From: Pseudoalteromonas sp. 0303
GTDB taxonomy: Bacteria; Pseudomonadota; Gammaproteobacteria; Enterobacterales; Alteromonadaceae
Length of the DNA stretch: 47,036 bases
Assembly (NCBI RefSeq): GCF_013349995.1
Contig: NZ_JABVXF010000035.1
Span: forward strand, 1-47,036
Reading direction: 5' to 3'
A program made the position numbers and the translations under genes. A model generated the notes under the pieces. That model saw only the letters and a list, made by a program, of their open reading frames with translations, was not told where the DNA came from and ran no database searches. Shown here piece after piece: positions 43,218-47,036 of the stretch; within the stretch, counting starts at the first letter, position 1, and the number at the start of each line of letters is the position of its first letter.

Positions 43218-44249
43218 TCACTTAATCGCTGGGTAACCGATGCGGTCTGATAAGTAACCAACACTGGTTGCAAAGTAATACGAGCGATTCCAGTGCATAA
43301 GTGCTTTGTAGTTATCGTAGGCTAGATACATACGGCCGTTTACGTCATCTGGCATTACCATTGCGGCGGTAACATCAACGTTTGGTAAGTCGCTACCATC
43401 CATTTTACGCACACCAAGAGCTTGCCAATCAGCAAGGCTGCGCTCTGACTCTTTCCAATACTCTAACCATTGGCTGCGTGTTCTAGTGCCACGCTTAAGA
43501 ATATTTGAGTTATCAAAGCCTTCAGGTAGTTTAACTTGGCGACCCCAGGTTAAATCATCGTTCCAACCTGCTTGCTTAAGGTAGTTAGCAATTGAAGCGA
43601 ATGCGTCTTCTTCTGTGGTCCAAATGTCTTTGCGGCCATCACCGTTGTAATCAACAGCGTAAGCGTTAAATGAGGTTGGCATAAACTGCGTTTGCCCCAT
43701 TGCACCAGCCCAAGAGCCTTTGAACTTATCAAGGGTAATGTGACCCTCTTTTAAGATATCAAGCGCAGCCCAAAGTTGGTTTTTATACATGGTTTCGCGG
43801 CGACCATCAAAAGCAAGCGTAACTAATGATGCAATTACACTGTGACCACCTTGGATTTTACCAAAGTTACTTTCAAGGCCCCAAAGTGCGACAATAAAGC
43901 GTGCTTGAACGCCGTATTCTTTAGCGACTTTTTCAAGAACCTCTTGGTTTTCTTTGTATAACTTACGCGCGCGGTCAATTTTCCATTGCGGCACACGTTT
44001 TGGTAAATAAGTTTCGAGGGTTTCTTTTACTTCTGGCTGATTTTTATCAGCTGAGATCACTTTCTTTTTGAATTTAGCTGTTGCAAGTGCTTGATCAACT
44101 AAGGCTTCATCATAGCCTTTTTCAAGTGCTTCTTTTTTTAATGCTGCAACGTAAACGTCAAAATCAGCTTGTGTCTTTTGTTCTGCCAATACTGAAGTAC
44201 TTAGTGAAGCACTGAGTAAAATGACGGCAAGTTTTTTAATCACTCTCAA
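43218..44249 (-). CDS. Lytic murein transglycosylase, MltB family
   Basis: A 343-aa exported enzyme that cleaves peptidoglycan between MurNAc and GlcNAc with anhydro-ring formation. Signal peptide about 1-22 (SVLA-EQ), no lipobox, so it is the soluble type. Catalytic glutamate in ALWGLESNFGKIQGG (Glu126), with GAMGQTQFMPTSFNAYAVDYNGDGRKDIW further on, an EF-hand-like loop (DYNGDGRKD) as in Slt35. It overlaps the YcgL gene by 14 bases and is its downstream partner. Confidence 0.9.
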   Translation of the reverse strand: MRVIKKLAVILLSASLSTSVLAEQKTQADFDVYVAALKKEALEKGYDEALVDQALATAKFKKKVISADKNQPEVKETLETYLPKRVPQWKIDRARKLYKENQEVLEKVAKEYGVQARFIVALWGLESNFGKIQGGHSVIASLVTLAFDGRRETMYKNQLWAALDILKEGHITLDKFKGSWAGAMGQTQFMPTSFNAYAVDYNGDGRKDIWTTEEDAFASIANYLKQAGWNDDLTWGRQVKLPEGFDNSNILKRGTRTRSQWLEYWKESERSLADWQALGVRKMDGSDLPNVDVTAAMVMPDDVNGRMYLAYDNYKALMHWNRSYYFATSVGYLSDRIGYPAIK

Positions 44250-44517
44250 CTCCCTTGTCTTTTTTAAATTGGGTTAACAGATTTTCTTCCGGCGGAGGTA
44301 ATTGCAAGTAGAACCCTTGGTGAATTAACGCTTGCTTAACCGCGTCTAAGTCTGCCACACCTAACTTTTCACGGCTTGCTAGATTAATCATCATCACGTA
44401 CTTAGGTTGACCAAACGTTTCTAGTAATGGTTCTGGTACGCGTGAGAAATCATCTCTTTTTTCTACAAAAAGGTATGTATCCGCTTTTTTAATACTTTTA
44501 TACACCGCAGTTAGCAT
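44236..44517 (-). CDS. ycgL: YcgL domain protein
   Basis: A 93-aa protein of the YcgL (UPF0745) family: AVYKSIKKADTYLFVEKRDDFSRVPEPLLETFG at the start and LGVADLDAVKQALIHQGFYLQLPPPEENLL near the end. The function is unknown. In gammaproteobacteria it is commonly next to minCDE, as here, on the opposite strand. It is co-transcribed with the transglycosylase (14-base overlap). Confidence 0.88.
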   Translation of the reverse strand: MLTAVYKSIKKADTYLFVEKRDDFSRVPEPLLETFGQPKYVMMINLASREKLGVADLDAVKQALIHQGFYLQLPPPEENLLTQFKKDKGVESD

Positions 44518-44673
44518 TATGGCCCTATAATATCTTGCTTAACGAAGGCGCACACTATAACATGAGTGATATAATAAGTTAGAAAAAATAGATTAGATTT
44601 TTACTGTATATGCCTTGTTCAGCCTGTGTTTATACTTAAATAATGCTAATCCAGACAATTCAATTGAGCGTGT

Positions 44674-45378
44674 ATGTCGGAACAAATTTTTGAATTAAAA
44701 GGGAACCTTTTTACGTTATCTGTTTTACATTTATTTTCAGCAGATACAGCCCTTTTAAGTAAGCAGTTAGATGAGAAAATCGCCCAAGCACCTAAGTTCT
44801 TTGCCGGTGCGCCTATCGTAATCAACTTAAGCGACGTACAAGATGAAGCGCTTGATTTCTCTTTCTTAAAATCAATGTTAAGCGGCCTTTCGTTAAACCC
44901 TGTTGGGGTTTGTAATGGCTCTCAAGAGCAAAACGAAAGCGCAAAAGCTGCGGGCCTGTCGGTGTTAAATTATTCACAAGACGTTAAGGGTGCAACCGCT
45001 AAACAACAAACAAATACATCTATCGTTGAAAAAACCGTTCACCTGCCTGCGCAAGTTATTCATGGCACTGTACGTTCGGGTCAGCAAGTGTATGCAAAAG
45101 ACCGCGACCTAATCGTAATTGGTGCTGTAAGTCATGGCGCCGAAGTGATTAGCGATGGCAACGTGCACATTTATGGCACTCTTCGTGGCCGTGCAATTGC
45201 TGGGGCTAAAGGTTACAACGAAGCAAATATATTTTGCCAAAAATTAGAAGCAGAACTTGTTTCGATTAATGGTAGTTATTGGATCAGCGACTCTCTACAA
45301 GGTGAACACTGGGGCAGCGCAGTACAAATCCAACAAAAAAATGATTCATTAGAAATTTCAGCTTTGGTTAAAGGATAA
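44674..45378 (+). CDS. minC: Septum site-determining protein MinC
   Basis: A 234-aa inhibitor of FtsZ assembly that blocks polar division. N-terminal FtsZ-binding domain about 1-105, a Gln/Thr linker (KQQTNTSIVEK) and the C-terminal beta-helix that binds MinD (VIHGTVRSGQQVYAKDRDLIVIG, IYGTLRGRAIAGAKG). First gene of minCDE, 5 bases ahead of minD. Confidence 0.95.
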   Translation: MSEQIFELKGNLFTLSVLHLFSADTALLSKQLDEKIAQAPKFFAGAPIVINLSDVQDEALDFSFLKSMLSGLSLNPVGVCNGSQEQNESAKAAGLSVLNYSQDVKGATAKQQTNTSIVEKTVHLPAQVIHGTVRSGQQVYAKDRDLIVIGAVSHGAEVISDGNVHIYGTLRGRAIAGAKGYNEANIFCQKLEAELVSINGSYWISDSLQGEHWGSAVQIQQKNDSLEISALVKG

Positions 45379-45383
45379 ATCTC

Positions 45384-46193
45384 ATGGCAAAAGTGATTGT
45401 CGTTACTTCTGGTAAAGGTGGTGTTGGTAAAACCACATCGAGTGCTGCGATTGGCACAGGTTTAGCGCTTAAAGGCTTTAAAACCGTTATTATCGACTTT
45501 GATATTGGTCTACGTAACCTTGACCTTATCATGGGTTGTGAACGCCGTGTTGTTTATGACTTCGTAAACGTAATCAATGGCGAAGCTAACTTAAATCAAG
45601 CACTTATTAAAGATAAGCGCGTTGATAAGCTACATATTTTACCTGCCTCACAAACCCGTGATAAAGACGCCCTAACCCGTGACGGTGTTGAGCGCGTACT
45701 AAACGAGCTGAAAAAAGATTTTGATTACATTGTGTGTGATTCTCCAGCGGGTATCGAAGCTGGTGCAATGATGGCAATGTACTTCGCTGATGAAGCGATT
45801 GTAACAACGAACCCAGAAGTATCATCAGTACGTGACTCTGACCGTATTCTTGGCATTTTACACAGCAAATCAAAACGTGCTGAAGAAGGCCTTGAAAGCG
45901 TAAAAGAACATCTACTATTAACTCGCTATAATCCTGAGCGTGTTGAAAAAGGCGAAATGCTTTCGGTAGAAGACGTACAAGAAATCTTAGCGATTAAACT
46001 ACTGGGCGTTATTCCTGAATCACAAGCTGTACTGAGTGCATCAAACTCTGGTCAACCGGTTATCCTTGATGGTGAATCGGATGCAGGCCAAGCATACACA
46101 GATGCAATCAATCGTTTATTAGGCGAAACTGTTGATTTTCGTTTCTTAGACGTAGAGAAAAAAGGCTTATTTAAACGGATTTTTGGAGGTTAA
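45384..46193 (+). CDS. minD: Septum site-determining ATPase MinD
   Basis: A 269-aa ParA-type ATPase that recruits MinC to the membrane. Deviant Walker A SGKGGVGKTT (9-18, signature Lys11), switch DFDIGLRNLD (39-48), DSPAG (about 118-122) and a C-terminal amphipathic membrane-targeting helix KKGLFKRIFG. Its stop is directly followed by the minE start. Confidence 0.97.
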   Translation: MAKVIVVTSGKGGVGKTTSSAAIGTGLALKGFKTVIIDFDIGLRNLDLIMGCERRVVYDFVNVINGEANLNQALIKDKRVDKLHILPASQTRDKDALTRDGVERVLNELKKDFDYIVCDSPAGIEAGAMMAMYFADEAIVTTNPEVSSVRDSDRILGILHSKSKRAEEGLESVKEHLLLTRYNPERVEKGEMLSVEDVQEILAIKLLGVIPESQAVLSASNSGQPVILDGESDAGQAYTDAINRLLGETVDFRFLDVEKKGLFKRIFGG

Positions 46194-46194
46194 T

Positions 46195-46458
46195 GTGTCT
46201 TTACTTGACTACTTCCGCTCAGAAAAGAAAAGCAGTGCGTCATTAGCAAAAGAGCGATTGCAGATCATTGTCGCGCACGAACGTTCACAGCGTGGTACAC
46301 CAGATTACTTACCACAGCTAAAACAAGACATCCTTGATGTTATTCGTAAATATGTGAATGTAAACACTGATGCAGTTCAGGTGCAGTTTGACCAAAACGA
46401 AGATGACTTAGCCGTACTTGAGCTAAACGTCACCTTACCTGACGAAGAAAAGAAATAG
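46195..46458 (+). CDS. minE: Division topological factor MinE
   Basis: An 87-aa protein that stimulates MinD ATPase and restricts MinCD to the poles. SLLDYFRSEKKSSASLAKERLQIIVAHER is the anti-MinCD helix with membrane-targeting start, and the C-terminal dimerisation domain follows. The start is GTG at 46195, with GGAGG five bases upstream and one base after the minD stop; the in-frame TTG at 46183 lies inside minD and is rejected. Confidence 0.95.
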   Translation: MSLLDYFRSEKKSSASLAKERLQIIVAHERSQRGTPDYLPQLKQDILDVIRKYVNVNTDAVQVQFDQNEDDLAVLELNVTLPDEEKK

Positions 46459-46466
46459 TCAAAATT

Positions 46467-46497
46467 GGGCGCTTAGTTTTTAACAGCGCCCTTTTTT
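46467..46497 (+). terminator. Terminator of minCDE
   Basis: GGGCGCT (46467-46473) and AGCGCCC (46485-46491) form a perfect 7-bp stem with an 11-base loop, followed by six T. Confidence 0.88.
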
Positions 46498-46870
46498 ATT
46501 TCTGCCACTGCATATGAAACTCATAGTCGTCTTCGCCTAGAGTTTTAAACCCTGCCCGTTGATAAAGCCCATACGCTGGATTCGCTTTTAGCACCGTTAA
46601 ATTAATCTCTGCTGTTTGTGCTTTTAGTGCATCTAACACCTTAGTGCCTAACCCTTTGCCCTGCTCTTTAGGTGCAATTTGTAGCTGTAATAAACTGATT
46701 GCTTGGTCACTTACGATGAACTTGGCAGCGCCTACACATTGCCCATCATTTAACACTAAATGACTATGCTCAAAGTGCTCAGCCACTCGTTCTTGATGCT
46801 GCTCAAGTGATAAAAACAACCCCTGATTTTCTAAGTGCTCAACCATGGTATTTAATCTTAAGTCGAGCAA
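46496..46870 (-). CDS. GNAT acetyltransferase with disrupted 5' end
   Basis: A GNAT-fold protein, 124 aa from the TTG at 46870. Core: acetyl-CoA loop APKEQGKGLGTKVLDAL (about 77-93) and the closing VLKANPAYGLYQRAGFKTLGEDDYEFHM. Reading on upstream in the same frame gives 13 further plausible N-terminal residues (ISFVAATEQDKAY) before a TGA at 46919-46921, but there is no ATG, GTG or TTG there; an ATT at 46907-46909 has AAGG six bases before it. The original start was probably lost when IS3 sequence joined at about 46910. The product may be N-terminally short or translated from a rare start. Confidence 0.65.
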   Translation of the reverse strand: MLDLRLNTMVEHLENQGLFLSLEQHQERVAEHFEHSHLVLNDGQCVGAAKFIVSDQAISLLQLQIAPKEQGKGLGTKVLDALKAQTAEINLTVLKANPAYGLYQRAGFKTLGEDDYEFHMQWQK

Positions 46871-46909
46871 ATAAGCTTTGTCTTGCTCTGTAGCTGCTAC
46901 AAATGAAAT

Positions 46910-47036
46910 ACCAAGCCTTCACCAGTTTTCAGGTATGTCACGTCGCCAGCCCAAATCTAATTGGGTGCTACCGGATTAAAGTTCTGGTTAAGCAAATTAT
47001 CTGCAACTGCATCAGAGTGCTTACGCTTAGTTGTTA
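46910..47036 (-). mobile_element. IS3-family transposase (OrfB) remnant
   Basis: The minus-strand frame reads TKRKHSDAVADNLLNQNF, NPVAPN, stop, then IWAGDVTYLKTGEG: the stretch of IS3-family OrfB that ends with the first catalytic Asp (WxxDVTYL). The stop is TAG at 46947-46949 where the family has Gln. The homology ends at about 46910, at the 5' edge of the acetyltransferase gene, and the fragment continues past the window. It is an inactive piece. Confidence 0.75.

Overview
This 47 kb window reads as chromosomal DNA of a marine gammaproteobacterium of the Alteromonadales, most like Pseudoalteromonas. This rests on the gene families (TtpC/TonB2-type energy system, TonB receptors with EVVAVG-like boxes, FucP-type sugar porter, YcgL/YcgN, minCDE), the moderately low GC content, GTAG-headed REP repeats and Vibrio/Pseudoalteromonas-type integron attC sites. 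No rRNA, tRNA or CRISPR array is visible. The genus assignment is inference.

Layout. 1-6.9 kb: a leftward run of small genes (DUF4240, YwbE, a 2-TM protein, a lipoprotein) divergent from a bacterial voltage-gated channel, then VOC, GNAT and PaiB-type genes set among REP clusters, and asd. 7-8.2 kb: yegS-like lipid kinase followed by a 265-bp MITE-like element built of nested inverted repeats. 8.3-20.5 kb: a complete TonB2-type module on the minus strand: DUF3450, TtpC-like, ExbB, ExbD, TonB and TPR protein, a terminator, then a separate unit with a three-fold repeated beta-helix lipoprotein and a TonB-dependent receptor. 20.6-24.3 kb: a three-gene signalling unit (dCache chemoreceptor with an amino-acid binding motif, diguanylate cyclase, DsbA-family protein). 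24.6-28.2 kb: sugar locus (FucP-type MFS, AGE-family epimerase/isomerase, fructokinase) with GGAACGTTCC palindromes, one of which lies upstream of the chemoreceptor unit.

28.4-38 kb: an outer-membrane protein, an unrecognised 578-aa exported protein, a SpoU methyltransferase with YcgN, a DUF885 lipoprotein, an exported amidohydrolase and a TonB siderophore-type receptor. 38.1-40.1 kb: two integron gene cassettes (DUF2971, DUF2806) without an integrase in view. 40.4-42.5 kb: zinc alcohol dehydrogenase with a perfect FNR box, divergent from a GbsR-type regulator, then a dense REP cluster. 42.6-47 kb: a small 2-TM protein, MltB-like transglycosylase with YcgL, minCDE, and a GNAT gene whose 5' end abuts an IS3-family transposase remnant running off the window.

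How the parts work together. The TonB2 module is the most coherent system: inner-membrane motor (ExbB/ExbD/TtpC), transducer (TonB), periplasmic accessories (DUF3450, TPR), and an outer-membrane receptor with a large partner lipoprotein that has its own promoter and two RNA hairpins. The sugar genes give a route from an imported ketose/aldose pair (probably mannose to fructose to fructose-6-phosphate). The regulatory, substrate and mobility proposals are inference from sequence and need the tests listed with each finding.
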